DNA from: Acanthacorydalis orientalis | Taxonomy: Eukaryota; Arthropoda; Insecta; Megaloptera; Corydalidae | Assembly: GCA_034766995.1 (NCBI GenBank) | Contig: CM068325.1 | Coordinates: forward strand, 1,597,469 to 1,661,468 | DNA: 64,000 bases | Reading direction: 5' to 3' | Notes under the pieces: generated by a model | What the model was told of the DNA's origin: nothing | The model's database searches: none | What the model saw: the letters and a program-made list of their open reading frames with translations, nothing else | Translations under genes and position numbers: made by a program | Shown here: positions 10,996 through 23,325 of the stretch, one piece after another | Position numbering within the stretch: the first letter of the stretch is position 1 | Layout: each line of letters opens with the position of its first letter

Positions 10996-11274
10996 TTGCG
11001 CGCCGATCGACCGCGGCCGTGGATAGAACTCGACGGTTTCGCGGCGTTCGTTCAAAGCGATCATAGGCGAGCGTCGGCGAAACTTGAAATGTTACGGATC
11101 GTCAGAGAGGGCGCTGAATTGTCCGGCGCGACGGATCTTCTTCGAAGTTTTCTAGACGCCGTTACGTTCGTGATCGTCTTCGAAAGCGAAAGTCAAAAAA
11201 TGTACATTGCTGTGCGCCGTCCGAATGGGCGTTCGATCGCCTATCTCCGGGACTCTTTCCACGATTTTCGATGA
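10996..11274 (+). CDS. Exon-like ORF, possible BRCT-like module
   Basis: A 92-codon open frame follows a good acceptor ('cccttttcag' at about 10990). It contains WIELDGFAAFVQSD, AKLEMLRIVREGAEL, a hydrophobic VTFVIVF strand and GRSIAYLRDSF near the end. The pattern of a KL..L...GA segment and a terminal 'i.YlrDSf' is reminiscent of BRCT domains, which are N-terminal in Rap1. This assignment is speculative. It is followed at 11275-11526 by DGTEVLEAATSHDGI, related to the DGTEILDAENSDDGI frame of the 122-bp monomer, so the block belongs to the same duplicated locus. Confidence 0.35.
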   Translation: MRADRPRPWIELDGFAAFVQSDHRRASAKLEMLRIVREGAELSGATDLLRSFLDAVTFVIVFESESQKMYIAVRRPNGRSIAYLRDSFHDFR

Positions 11275-11600
11275 TTGCGCGCAGACGGAACAGAGGTCCT
11301 GGAGGCGGCGACCTCGCACGACGGGATCCGGGCGTCTACGTCGGACGAGGAGGTCGTCGCTGCGACGTCGAGTGTCGAGGTCGTGGCGGCGGAGAGAATC
11401 ACTTCGTCCTCTTCGTTCGTGTATTATAATCTAAACCGCACGATTGTTCCTCACGTTAGTGTAATTCACATCCGGCCCACTCGCATCTTACACAGACATT
11501 TGGCGACAGTAAAAGCGAAACGTTAACACTTGCCCGTGGCGGTCCGTCACGCAGTTGTGACCGATACAAAACGAGATATAGAACACGATTGACAACAAGT
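11275..11600 (+). pseudogene. Block paralogous to 1640-1860
   Basis: It shares with 1715-1860 the motif 'gacggaacaga..tcct.ga.gcgg', a 'gacgggatcc' core and 'cgttaacactt.cccg' followed by 'ccgatacaaa' or 'cctatacaaa'. It is open for 83 codons but has no recognisable domain. This supports tandem duplication of the whole Myb/monomer unit. Confidence 0.5.
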
Positions 11601-12100
11601 AGCGTACGAACGGATTCGGCGACAATCGAAACTATAGAAAACGACGAACAAATCGAACGTGCACTTCGATAGTATGTGAACGAGCAACCGACGCCGACGA
11701 CCGACGCTTTCGAACTGAGATCGTCGCGGCCGGCCGGCCGCTATTTATTCCCATGCACGGAACGGTCTCGTAACATTCGAAAAGTGAATCTGAAACAGAC
11801 TTACGCAATCGCTTCGAATCGCCGAAGCGACATGAACGCCGGCGTTCGGTAACGGGCCTCGTATGCGCGTCGCGCCGAAAACGTTTAGGTAACAAACGAA
11901 CGTCGTACGTTTCCGAGCGAGAGACAGTATACGCCCTGCAGGCGTGCGCGATCTTCCGTCTCACTGTCGTCGCGATGCCGTGTGCCCGCGTAACAGCTCG
12001 ACGTTACACTAGTGGTTCTGAAACACATTTACGGTCGAACGTTCCAGAACCAATGCTAGTAAAACCAATAGAAACTAACTTGACTACTTGATTACTTTGA
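11601..12100. other. GC-rich unique sequence without a recognisable gene
   Basis: I see no splice-consistent coding frame. A 110-codon open frame on the minus strand (11632-11964) is compositionally driven by CpG and has no motif. Confidence 0.5.
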
Positions 12101-12113
12101 TTTTATGCAAATT

Positions 12114-12251
<138 letters not shown>

Positions 12252-12329
12252 ATGACATATAAATATTTCCATCTCAATTAAAAGTTATCACGGACATACA
12301 GGACGATTTCTTCGCTCGATTTTTATGAA

Positions 12330-12660
12330 ATATTGACACCACATGCTCAGATGTATTTAGTACATAACCCAGTACTCGGATCCTCCAACATAACTGACGA
12401 GAATTAATAAAAAAATATATCAATGAACACTGAAACAACAACACATGGAATGATATCTGAACCAAGCGTCATCTTTTATTTCGATTGATACAAAAGGGCC
12501 CATTTCATGCTAGATTTGAACAGCAATTTACCACAAAACACTCTGATATAATCAGTATGTATCTTAGTACTCAGATATTTTAACATCGTTGATAATAATT
12601 AATAAAAGAAATTATTACTGAACACAGATCACAACTCATGAAATGACATCTGAATCAAAC
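12330..12660 (+). repeat. Dispersed repeat, right copy of a pair
   Basis: Direct-orientation partner of 1170-1400, with the same ordered motifs and about 30% divergence by eye. It contains two tandem half-units, each with 'ctcagat' and 'aataattaataaaa'. Confidence 0.6.
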
Positions 12661-12922
12661 GTGAAAATCTGAACTGAACAAAAAAGGTAATTATTCACAT
12701 ATATTAATTAATAATATGCAAATGGGCATGTGTAATTGATGAAACAAATACGTTTTGAAGTATTTACAATTTCATGGTATGAAGTAATGAAATTAAAATT
12801 TTTTGTCAGCCAAACGTAATTAGAGAAAAAAACTTTGACTGAATGTTAGCAAAACTGCCTTTAAGCCAATATGCGAACTCTTAGCAAAACTGCAACAACT
12901 ATTTAGATGAAGTTAGACGTAA

Positions 12923-12936
12923 ACATATATACATGT

Positions 12937-12969
<33 letters not shown>
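12923..12969. repeat. (TA)n microsatellite
   Basis: Alternating TA run with flanking 'acatgtatac'. Confidence 0.95.
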
Positions 12970-12973
<4 letters not shown>

Positions 12974-14752
12974 TGGGCACATGTGTGTATGTATGAATAT
13001 GCAAGCATATATGAATTAAAAATCATTTAAATAAAAAATAACCTAATCCTAATCCTAAATCCTGCGGACTACCTATGGGGGACGGACGGGAAGCCGGACT
13101 CCCGCCGCCGCCCAGCGCACGCTTCGTCCGAAGACAACGTGGCGACGGTACCGCGCAGGTCCTGATTTGCACCGGAGGCTCTGACTGAAGCTAAGTTTAG
13201 CCGCGGTCGGGTACGGGACGTGTCCTCTTATGCACAGCTAGATACGAATCGATAGCGTGCCGGATTCGCGGGGGTGGCCCGATCGGTCAACGGAAGGATC
13301 GGGTTGCAAAATGTAAATGACTAAAAAAAACCACGAAGGAAGCCGAAACCGTCGAACATACAAATCTCTAGTGAACCGGAACACACGCGTTGCGATCGAA
13401 ACGCACCCCGGCGTGGGACACCACCGGGAATGAGATCCGATCGCACCGCGTCGGTATTCCAGAGCCCCTTTTGTTGCCTTTCGATCTCGGCTCTGCGAGC
13501 AGACTGTCAAGGGTTTAAAACAGCCCGTATCGGATATGATCGAGAGTGACCTGAGCTAGTGGACATTTCTAAGAAACGTCGGACTGCGGGCCGGCCGACA
13601 CACGATCGTTCGGCGACCGGCCCGCCCCTGCATTCGTCGCCGATATCTTTTCATCCGGCCGATGGTCGGACTGGGACGGTGACCGCTCAACGACAAGAGC
13701 GCTGGCGCGGGGATCGTTCAACAGCGCGACCACTGAGGCGAGTGTCCGCATCGACAGCACGGGTGCCGGGGCAGGTCACGCCCTGCCGTTCCACCGTCGG
13801 GAGTCGCAACGTCTCTTATACGCTAGGCGCTTAGGCGAGACTACTCCAGACGACGAGTCCCTCCCTTTTCGATGCGCGACTGAAACCCCTAGCACGAGAG
13901 AAAAACGCGGGTTCAAAGCCAACATACGAAAAATATCCGCGACAATGAACAGTTCTAATAATGCTTAATTAACCCCTCTTCACCTGCAAAAAATACAGAC
14001 ATACTAAACCTGTGATTGAGTGCGACGCGCTCTTTCTTCACTCTCTGCCTCCATCGCCGTCTCGAACAGGAACCACACAACGGATCTACTACTGTACTGA
14101 TATATGCAGCCGGACGTCCGGTCTGATAATCAGGAAGCAAGCAAGCACTCCCGGGTGCCTCCCTCCTGCAGAGCCTCGACGCGCGCGCGACCGTGCGGGC
14201 CACCTGGACAGGAGGTCCAGGACGCACTCGAAGGTTTGAACGACAATCGGTGTTTCACTACTTTTCGCGCACACACAAAAGTAAGTATAGAAAAATCACT
14301 CTGTCTTAGACGGACGCGAAACGGAGTTATTTTTGAAAAAACGACAAGGACGGACGATTCCGAGTCGTTTTTTGTGAACGCGATCGGCAGCGGGTACCAA
14401 ATCGGCGAACCGACGGACCGAACCGAGCCGGCGTGATAGACGGACGAACGGTACGAGAAGGAATTCAGGATGCGCTGCTGGGAAGAACCTAGACTGGAAA
14501 GAAACATGGTTAGACATGGCGTTCGCCATCGAATCACGAACGGCACGCGACAAAGACTGCTGATTCGATCGACTCTCTTCGTCTGACACGAAGAGAGTTA
14601 CATTTGATGAAAATGCTGAACTTTTGAAAAACATTTACAATTTTCCGGTGCTATTCACAGAGGACCGTTGCCTGTCAACATACGAACGCAGTGTCTCAAA
14701 GCGGACACAACTCACGAATTTACAGCTAAACCCGACGGCCTCTCGTGAGGAA

Positions 14753-14990
14753 TGACTGACTGCCGGCCGGACGGCGCGCGACGTACGTCGCCCGGCCCGG
14801 CCGAGAGCTCATCGCCTCACCCACGCCGATGTTCCGACTGAACGATGCGTGGACATCAACGACTATGAATTACTGCCGGCGCTAGCACCACACCCCAGTG
14901 TGCGTACAGGCACAAGTACGGTGTCGACGGCGAACCGCCGATCGTCCGCACGATGCCGCAACGTCCCGCCGACCCACCGGAACAAGTGTG
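14753..14990 (+). repeat. GC-rich 220-bp direct duplication, left copy
   Basis: From 'tgactgccggccgg' to 'gacccaccggaac' it is nearly identical to 15473-15685. The left copy has an extra 'acggcgcgcgacgtacgtcgc'. Each contains the same small open frame starting MDINDYELLPALAPH, but the frames diverge immediately after the duplicated part, so this is not evidence of a gene. Confidence 0.9.
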
Positions 14991-15472
14991 ACGACGAGCT
15001 CACAAATGAAAATTTAGAAAAGTATTCAATCGACCGGATCGAAATTCGAACAGAGAGACGATTTCCGAACACGATTGTAATCCGACGCCCGACTCTCGAC
15101 TATGAATCCGGGGACCTGGACGAACACGTGGATGTCTAGAATCATGATCGAATCGCACTTTGTCTCGCGACGTTCGCGCCTCCCCCGCTGAACACACAAA
15201 ACCATCGACGGATATCCTGATCGATTTGCGGTGAACACATCGCTGCCTCGACACCTGCTCCTCGACGAACACACGAGCAGGATAACTACACAGGGAGGGC
15301 CTCAACAGGAACCGTAGGTGGGTGGGAGGATGCGAAATGAATTTAATCGAAACTACTCTGAACAGTGAAAGGAATTTACTTATTTTTCAAAAAAAAGGTA
15401 AATAACTACAAACTACACGAAATGAAATCCACATTAATCTTCGTAAAAAGCGAACGCAAACAATTTACATAA

Positions 15473-15690
15473 CTGACTGCCGGCCGGCCCGGCCGAGAGC
15501 TCGTCGCCTCACCCACGCCGATGTTCCGACTGAACGATGCGTGGACATCAACGACTATGAATTACTGCCGGCGCTAGCACCACACCCCAGTGTGCGTACA
15601 GGCACAAGTACGGTGTCGACGGCGAACCGACGATCGTCCGCACGATGCCGCATCGCCCCGCCGACCCACCGGAACGGGTGCCACAACGAG
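15473..15690 (+). repeat. GC-rich 220-bp direct duplication, right copy
   Basis: Partner of 14753-14990. Only a handful of substitutions plus one indel are visible, so the duplication is young. Confidence 0.9.
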
Positions 15691-17297
15691 CAACTCTCAA
15701 AAATTAATGCAAACAAAAACTAAATCTAATCGAATGCTTGAAACGGATCAGCAAAGAATTAAAAAAAAAACATTATGTGAAATTCAGTTAAATTTAAAAA
15801 TTGAATGAAATCTACAGAACTGATAGAGGATTCGAAGAATGGTACGGGGATGACGTTCGTGTTTCGACCGAGCTGAAAATCACATAAAATAAAACACAAC
15901 AATGCTTAAAACACACTCCTCGTACTCTGAAGAACATACCGCGTACTCGTCAGCAACGCCAGCAGCGTCCGTCGTTCCCTCGATGATCCGGAACCGAGAT
16001 CTGGACGCGCGTGCCAGATCTTCGTCGCTTCAGGGCGAAGCGACGGACCGACATCCGCTGCCGAAGCGGAAAACAACAAAAAAAAACGCGGAACCGACCG
16101 GAAACACGACGCGGATATACGACAGCCCATCGCACACACACACGCCCACGCACACGGTCTCATCCACACGCCACGTCCTTTTAGTTGCCTCGTACGACAA
16201 GCAGGAAATACTGCGGCCGAATTCTGATCCCCGGCCGCAGGGATGCGTCTCCGACGTCGCCCCGTCGACGGTTCGGACGCCGCACGTTCGGATCTTCTAC
16301 AGACGGGAATCACGTCCGGTGCATCGAGCTCGGTGACCGCCGCCGATGATCTGAAACGAGAGACGGACTGTCAGAATAAGGAACGTTATAGGAGGCCGGT
16401 CGAGCGAAATCGTCCGGGCGGATCCGTTTCTAATTCGAAACGATCGCCGGAACAACGCCGCCCGCGACCGCCCCGCGAACAGCATTCGCACGTGTGTGCG
16501 AATTCGGCTACATTATTGAAACGAAACGGCACCGCGTGCAACACCGAAACGAATAGCAACAAATCGTAACGGTCGACGTATCGCTCGTTCGACATCCGTG
16601 CGATACGACAACACGTTTGAAAGTGGAAACGCCGATCTGACCGTGGAGAGAAAAAAAACACACGGTACGCCTGTGCATCCAGGCGCTATGCAACCAGTCG
16701 AGCACTCGCGGAAAACGCTGTTTTTTTCAGCGCGACGCGCGGGTGACACGAACGGCCGTGCAAAACGCAACGGCCGAACGATCCGTTCGGCCGCGCGGTC
16801 TCGTCGCCCGAGACCGGTCGTCGCGCCGGGACGCGACGTAGACCGCAGATCTTAATTTACACACGAGACACAAGACACGACCGCCGCCGTATCGGACACA
16901 CTGAGCGAAAATGAAATCGAGAGAGGGAAACGTGACCCACCTGAGTTCGCCGGCAACGTCCGCACGTTTCGCCGGACGTTTTCCCAGCGTCGAAACGTGC
17001 ACAAGTCTCCCACATAGCTGTCAGATTCTCCACGTCCGTTCGGTTGAGCCGCGCGACTGTCTCCGAAGACGCAGCCGATGGCGACGTGCGGCGATTTCCA
17101 TAATCGCCGGGATCTGTCAACAGATATGCGTTCGTTTCATGAAAATGCACTAGAAATCACGCTTTTCCGTCGATTGATTATCGAATGAACAATATCCGCA
17201 GACACACGCGCGCACAGATTCGAATTTCGATTGAAAATACACAACACGCCGCCGTCTCTCTCCAATCCGATTTACACACTACACATATCACATATGA

Positions 17298-17384
<87 letters not shown>
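17298..17384. repeat. (TA)n microsatellite with a TG interruption
   Basis: TA repeats on both sides of 'tgtgtgtgta'. Confidence 0.95.
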
Positions 17385-17386
<2 letters not shown>

Positions 17387-17769
17387 CTTGCGTGCGTGTG
17401 TCTGCACTGAAAACACATTCGACAACAATTCAAAACCGCACGCAAGTACTCACATGCACTGGAGTAACACAAACGCACGCGTCGGTACCGACGCGTCACC
17501 ACGGATTTAAACGCGGAACACTTCGAAAACGATGCGACGCGGCGACCGTTCTCCATGCGTGTCGAATATTCGCACGTCCGTGCGTCTTCTACACACAGTT
17601 TGCACCCGCGGTGATGAGATTTTCCACGCGAAAACACAAATTTTGCAGGAGGATGACGCGGTGCGACCGCGCGCGCTAACAACAATGGCGACTTGAAATA
17701 TTTGAACGTCAATCGGTCGAGTAACCGAGATCGGCCGAGTGACGTTTCAGCGTCTTTCGGTATACGGTC

Positions 17770-17795
17770 ATATATATATATATATATATATATAT
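17770..17795. repeat. (TA)n microsatellite
   Basis: Directly abuts the 80-bp tandem array. Confidence 0.95.
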
Positions 17796-18220
17796 GACCA
17801 ACGATAGAGTACGCGGACTTTACTGTAAAAATTCCTGAATCTAAACAGACGTTCCTGTGTCGGATGTGAACCTCTGACCTACGATAGAGTGCTCGGACTT
17901 TACTGTAAAATTTTTCAAATCTAAACAGACGTCCCTGTCATGAGATGTGAACCTCTGACCTACGATAGAGTGCTCGGACTTTGTTGTAAAAATTCCCGAA
18001 TCTAAACTGACGTCCCTCTCATGAGATGTGAACCTCTGATCTACGATAGAGTATTCGGACTTTGTTGTAAAAATTCCCGAATCTAAACTGACGTTCCTGT
18101 GTCGAGATGTGAACCTCTGACCTACGATAGAGTGCTCGGACTTTACTGTAAAAATTCCCGAATCTAAACAGACGTCCCTGTGATGAGATGTGAGCCTCTG
18201 ACCTACGATAGAGTATTTAA
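17796..18220 (+). repeat. 80-81-bp tandem repeat (5 units)
   Basis: The anchor 'acgatagagt' occurs at 17801, 17881, 17962, 18043, 18124 and 18205, a period of 80-81 bp. Each unit reads 'ctacgatagagtgctcgg', then 'actttactgtaaaaatt', then 'gatgtgaacctctga'. Units differ by a few substitutions. A distant copy is at 100-245. Confidence 0.93.
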
Positions 18221-18472
18221 CTATTTATGTAATCAACTATTATGGATCTAATCGAAAAAAAAACGATAAATCCTGCTGAAATTGTGGAACGGTTACTGGC
18301 AAGTCCATAAATATCCATTGGCTTGGCTGGAATGTGTATACAACGTAAAGGAATTGATGTTCTGTATTAAATGAATATCAGTTTATTTGTACAAATATAA
18401 CAATTATGAGCTATTGAAAAACGCATTTATTTTTTTAATTATTTTATTTATGCATCCACTGTCTCACATATA

Positions 18473-18494
18473 AATATATATATATATATATATA
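18473..18494. repeat. (TA)n microsatellite
   Basis: Short TA run followed by 'cacaccttttttt'. Confidence 0.9.
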
Positions 18495-18689
18495 CACACC
18501 TTTTTTTGATCCAAAAATGTCAACAATCCAAGAATCTGTAAGACCTGCACAGCTGAAATGATAACTACATACTGATAGTTCATGAAGACATTTTGAAAAA
18601 TCAGAAATTTTATAAATTTATTTACATTTATATTATGTATAGGATCTATACAGAATTTAATCCTCTCTCTAACGACGCCATTCAAAATA

Positions 18690-19700
18690 GATAAGTTGAT
18701 TTATTTACAGGAAGAGACAGGGACAGGCAATCTGTTCGTGTGATCTTAATGATTAATTAATGGCAGACATTTTAAAAAAATCCTACGGGCCTGTCTCCTA
18801 CTTTGAAACGTTGAAATTTATAAAATCTATACACAATTTAACCCTCCTTCTAAAGATATATAATTTAAAATAGCTGTGCTGAAAACCAAAGAGTTATTTA
18901 CAGGGAGAGACAGGATTGACTATCTGTTCGTGTAAACTTAATGAGTGTTTATTGGCAGACAATTTAAAAAATCACTACGGGCCTGTCTGCAATTTCGAAA
19001 CGTTCAAATTTACAGGATCTATACAGAATGTAACCCTCTTTCGAACTATATATAATTTAAAATAGCTATGCTGAAAAACAAAGAGTTATTTACAGGAAGA
19101 AACAGGACTAACAATCTGTTCGTGTGATCTTGATGAGTGTTTAATGGCAGACAATTTAAAAAATCACTACGGTCCTGTCTGTGATTTTGAAAAGTTAAAA
19201 TTCATAGAATCTACACAGAATTTAACCCTCTTTCTAACTATATATAATTTAAAGTAGATGTGCTGAAAAACAAAGAGTAATTTACAGGAAGAGACAGCGA
19301 CATCCGATCTATGTTTAATCTTAACGAGCATTTAACGAAGTAGATTTTTTAAAAAAATATTACGGGCCTGTCACTTTGAAAAACTGAAATTTATATAATT
19401 TGCATAGAATTCGGCCCACTTACCAACGATATGTAGTCTTATATAGTTGAGTTCGAGAACGGGGATTTATTTACAGGAAGAACGACCGGAACGTTCAATA
19501 CTGGCGTGCGTTCGACGGCGGGCCTTTCAAATTGTCCCCACGGGCCCGTTTACCTTTCTAAATCTTGGAGATTACAAGTCAGAGACAATAATTTAACCCT
19601 CTTTCCAGCGATACGCAAATTTTTACATTCCAGTGGAAACGTATCGAGCTATTTGTATGAGAACAGCCAGGTAGATTGGACGACGAGGGAGGCAAAGTTT
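18690..19700 (+). repeat. ~190-bp repeat array A
   Basis: About five diverged units are anchored by 'atttacaggaagagacagg' (near 18708, 18897, 19092, 19285, 19468), with 'ggcagacattttaaaaaa', 'acgggcctgtct' and 'tttaaccctc' in fixed order. The last unit runs into 'cgttcaatactggcg' to 'ttgtatgagaacag' (19490-19690), which recurs at 21120-21300. Confidence 0.85.
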
Positions 19701-22700
19701 CGTCCTGGATTTCCAAGCGACTGGAAGACTTGAGTCCTCCTCCAAGCATCCTCAAGCATTCCCTGTAAAGAAACCGTTCGTCTCTCCCTCTCTCCCTCAC
19801 ACCCACACAGTAAACAATTCCAGCGCACACTAGACTCGATAGATCTCGTGCTGTTATTTTTTTTATATAAAAGAAATAAAAAACAAAATTTAACAGAAAT
19901 CCAGTGTAAACAGAGAAATGTGTCCGGCGGAATCGGCGCATCCGTTCGTCTCTTTTCCATCGCAGAAAAAAAACAATGATAGTGTCGACGAGGGTCCGCG
20001 TTCGTTATTTCTTTTTCTTCTTCTTCATCTTCGCCTCTTTCGCCTCTTTCGTCTCCTTCGCCTCCAGCAGTGTTCTCCTCGACGAGCAAGCGACTCCGCT
20101 CCTTGATCTCGTTCCTCGACGGCACGGACGGATCCTCGATCTCCATTCCTTCGAGCAAGGCTGCGAAATTCGAAAGGGAGAGCGGTCGGTCAGTGTGCGA
20201 GGAGGATATGTGAGGGATCGTTCGACGCACGTCAGTTTAAAGTGTTACACGGCTACAAATGTGTCTCTCTTCAAAAAGAAAACCAGTCGAATTCTCGGGA
20301 TTTAATCCTCCTTACAACGAAATACAATTTGAGATAGCTGAGATCGAAAACAGGGAGTTATTTGTAAGAAGAAACAGGGACAGTCCATCTTAATGAGTGT
20401 TTAACGACAGACATTTTAAAAAATCGTTACGGGCCTGTCTATCATTTTGGATAGTTGAAATTTATATAATTTATACACAATTTAACCCTCTATCCAACGA
20501 TATATAACTTAACATAGCTGAGTTCAAAAAATGACTTATTTACACGAAGAAACAGGGACAGATGATTTGTGTGTGCGTGATCTTGGCGAGTGTTTAACAG
20601 TGGACATTTTAAAAAATTACTACGAGCCTGTCTTTCAATTTGAAAAGTTGAAATTTATCAGATTGATACATAATTTTACCCTCTATCCAACGATATATAG
20701 CTTGACATAACTGAGATGAAGAACAAGAAGGAATTTATAAGAAGGAACAGGGATTGTCGATCTGCAAGTGCGAACTTAATAATTGTTTAACGGCAGACAT
20801 TTTAAAAAATCGCCACGGGCCTGTCTATCATTTTGGAACGTTGAAATTTACACAATATATATAGAGTTTAATCCTCTTTTCAACGATATCTAATTGGAAG
20901 TAATTGAGTCCAAAAACATGGAGATATTTACAGACAGAAAGAGGAACCGAAAGTGTTCGACGGCGGACATTTTAAAAAAATTACTACGGGCCTGTCTGCC
21001 ATTTGGAGGAGTTGAACTTTACAAGATATATACAAAATTTAACCCTCTTTTCAACGATATATAATATATAACTTGAAGTAGCTGCGTTCGAAATCAAGGA
21101 TTTATTTACAGGAAGAACGACCATAACGTTCAATCCTGATGCGCGTTCGACAGCAGGCCTTATAAGTTTTCGCTACGGGCCTGCTTAACTCTTTCAAATC
21201 TTTTGAAACTTATAAGTCAGAGACATAATTTAACCCTCTTTCCGATACACACGTTCTCACATTCCAGTGGGAACGTATCTAAGTTATTTGTATGAGAGAG
21301 AAACCGGGAAGATCGGGGGACGAGCGACGCACGGCTACTTTCTCAATTTCGAAACGAGAACCGGGAAGCGTCGGCCGGCTTCCCATCTACAGAGAGGATG
21401 ACAGTCCCCGCCACTCGGCCCTGCCTCCCCGATCAGAATGCGTACAGACGTCCTGCGCTTCGTTGAAGTCGGCGGCGTACTGGCGCCGCGTCAGGTCGAT
21501 GACGAGCTTCGTGTAGATCTCCTCGGCCTCCTGTCTCTTCTTCGCGTCCATCTTGAGCGTCGCGACGCGCACCAGCTCGAGCATCCGCTCGGCGATCAGC
21601 TCGAACACGCGCTTCGCTGCAAGCATGACCGGACCGTCGATCGGGAGCCGCGCGCGCCGTCTCCCGATCCGCCTTACCGTCGAGCTCGAGCGGCTCCGTC
21701 CTCATCCACGGCTTCGGCCTTGTCGCGCGCGCCGTCGCGACCGCCTGCTCGACGACCGGCGTCTCATCGTCCTCGCCCTCGTCCGCTTCGGGCACCGTCT
21801 CGAGCGCCGTCTCGTCCTTCTCGACGACGATGCACCCGAGCGCGTCGAGCAGCTGCTGCAGCGCGGACCTCAGCGCGACGATCCGCGCGCCGCACACGTC
21901 CTCGAGCCGCTTCTTCGCGCGCGCGCGCTCTTCCTGCACGCCGATCGACTCGAGCAGCTTCTTCTTCTGCTTCTTGTACTCGAACACGGCCTTCGAGTCC
22001 GGCTCCGCGTCGTACCGGAGCTGACGGCTCCGTGCTCCTTCTTGCGCAGCAGATCGGTGACGCGCTCGCGGCTCCTGTTCGCCAGCTCGACGAGCCTGCG
22101 GGGAAGTAACACTCGGCGTCCGTGAACGACTCGCGGAGGACGTCCGCGTCTCCGAGACCCGGTTCCAGGTCGACGGGACGTCGGGACGACGTCTTCGGGC
22201 GACGACGCCGCGCGCGCAGGCCGAATCCGTGCAAGACACCGAGGCGCGATTTCCGCGGCCGACCGTGCCACTCACTTCTCCGTCTGCTGGTTCTGATCCT
22301 GCATCCGCGGTATGATGTCGACGTAGACGGAAACCAGACAGACATTGCTGATGTACTTCAGGACCGTGTCGAACTCGAACAGGTCGTCCTGGAGCGCGAT
22401 CTCGCTCCTCGTGCTCGCCAGCTTCTTCCTGACGTTGATGTCGCTCTACGACGAAATGAAAATGAGAGAGACAGAGAGAGAGAGTGTGCGTGTGTGTGGA
22501 TCGAGCCGAGCACTCACTTCCTTTCGCACGAGCGTCCTCATGTCCTGCGCGAGCATCCTCGTCCTCGCCTGCACCCGGTTCAGCAACCGCTGTCGCTCCT
22601 TCATGCTCCCCATCACGTTCTTCTCGAGCGCCGCGTACTCGCGCCTTCGGTCGTCGACGTACTCGACGGCGAGCTGTCCGAGCTGCGCCGCGCGCAGTAT

Positions 22701-23313
22701 GCACCCGCCCTGTCTCTCGCCGTCGCGCCGCAGCGCGTCGAGCACCGCGTCGAAGTACAGCGCGTCCATCTTCATGATCACGAGCACCTTTATGAAGTTG
22801 ACGCGCACCGAGCCGGCGACTTCCTTCTTCAGCAGCGTGTCCTGCAGATCGCCGAAGATGATCCGCGCGCGCACCTCGTCCGGCAGGTCGCCGAGCGTGT
22901 CATACTTCAGCCGATCCTCGAGTTCGGCGAGCTCGAGCTGCAACGAGCGGTCCGGTCAAAGCATCGTCGCCGTCGTCTCCGCCCGTCCGGCAGTCGGTCG
23001 CGTTGCGCACCTTCCACCTAATCAGCTCGTCGGTCCGCTGCTTCATCCTGTAGCTCAGCAGGTCCATCTCGCGTCTCTTCACGTGGTTCATCTGCTTCAT
23101 GTGCTCGACGACCCTCTGCGGACGCGAACGTTAGCGGTCAGATCCGTCGGTCCGGCGGCGATACTGACTGACCGTCGGCGGGTGCTCCTGGAACACGAGT
23201 TTCACGTCCGGATGCGTGGCGAGAGTATTCCTCAGCGTCTGCGCGTCGCCGCGCATCGCGTTTTCGAGCTCGCGACGCCGCCCGAGCACCTCCTTCCGCA
23301 GCCTCAGCAGGTT
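19649..23313 (-). CDS. Coiled-coil protein, CCDC183-like (multi-exon, 5' end not found)
   Basis: Minus-strand exons with consistent phases: 23173-23313, 23011-23115 and 22518-22937 (all phase 0), 22276-22445, a GC-rich exon region 21678-about 22260, 21446-21616, and a last exon from 20160. The joined product is rich in Glu/Arg/Lys heptads. It contains RVVEHMKQMNHVKRREMDLL, LVIMKMDALYFDAVLDAL, AKRVFELIAERMLEL and, in the last exon, EDPSVPSRNEIKERSR. The last motif and the Q-L-E-L-A segment recall CCDC183, a ciliary/axonemal coiled-coil family related to the outer-arm docking proteins. I recognise it by motif only. The reading frame must shift at least once around 22015-22200, which suggests indels or exons I mis-assigned. 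The last exon stays open to 19649, but the true 3' end is unknown. No start codon is found: 5' of 23313 is satellite DNA. Confidence 0.55.
20290..21300 (+). repeat. ~190-bp repeat array B (inside the last intron of the coiled-coil gene)
   Basis: Same unit as array A: anchors 'ttattt.ca.gaag.aacagg' near 20350, 20541, 20730, 20930 and 21110, each with 'acgggcctgtct' and 'tttaaccctct'. It ends with the same 'cgttcgac.gc.ggcct' to 'ttgtatgaga' segment as array A. It fills the intron between exons 21446-21616 and 20160. Confidence 0.85.
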
Positions 23314-23325
23314 CTGCAGCGTATG

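Larger units (their letters stand above)
13050..17180. other. Heterogeneous CpG-rich region without a recognised gene
   Basis: Many overlapping open frames on both strands come from high GC and stop-poor sequence. None shows a domain, a conserved frame or a consistent intron chain. The one clear structure is the direct duplication at 14.76 and 15.47 kb. A CA-rich tract lies near 16130-16160. It could contain non-coding or poorly conserved exons that I cannot detect. Confidence 0.4.

Noticed and set aside
13060..13920. Possible ribosomal RNA or spacer sequence, because of high GC and CpG
   Set aside because: I could not match it to any conserved rRNA core segment. No support beyond composition.
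15902..17150. Overlapping ORFs on both strands as coding exons
   Set aside because: Stop-poor CpG-rich sequence gives open frames in several phases at once. No domain or consistent splice chain was found.
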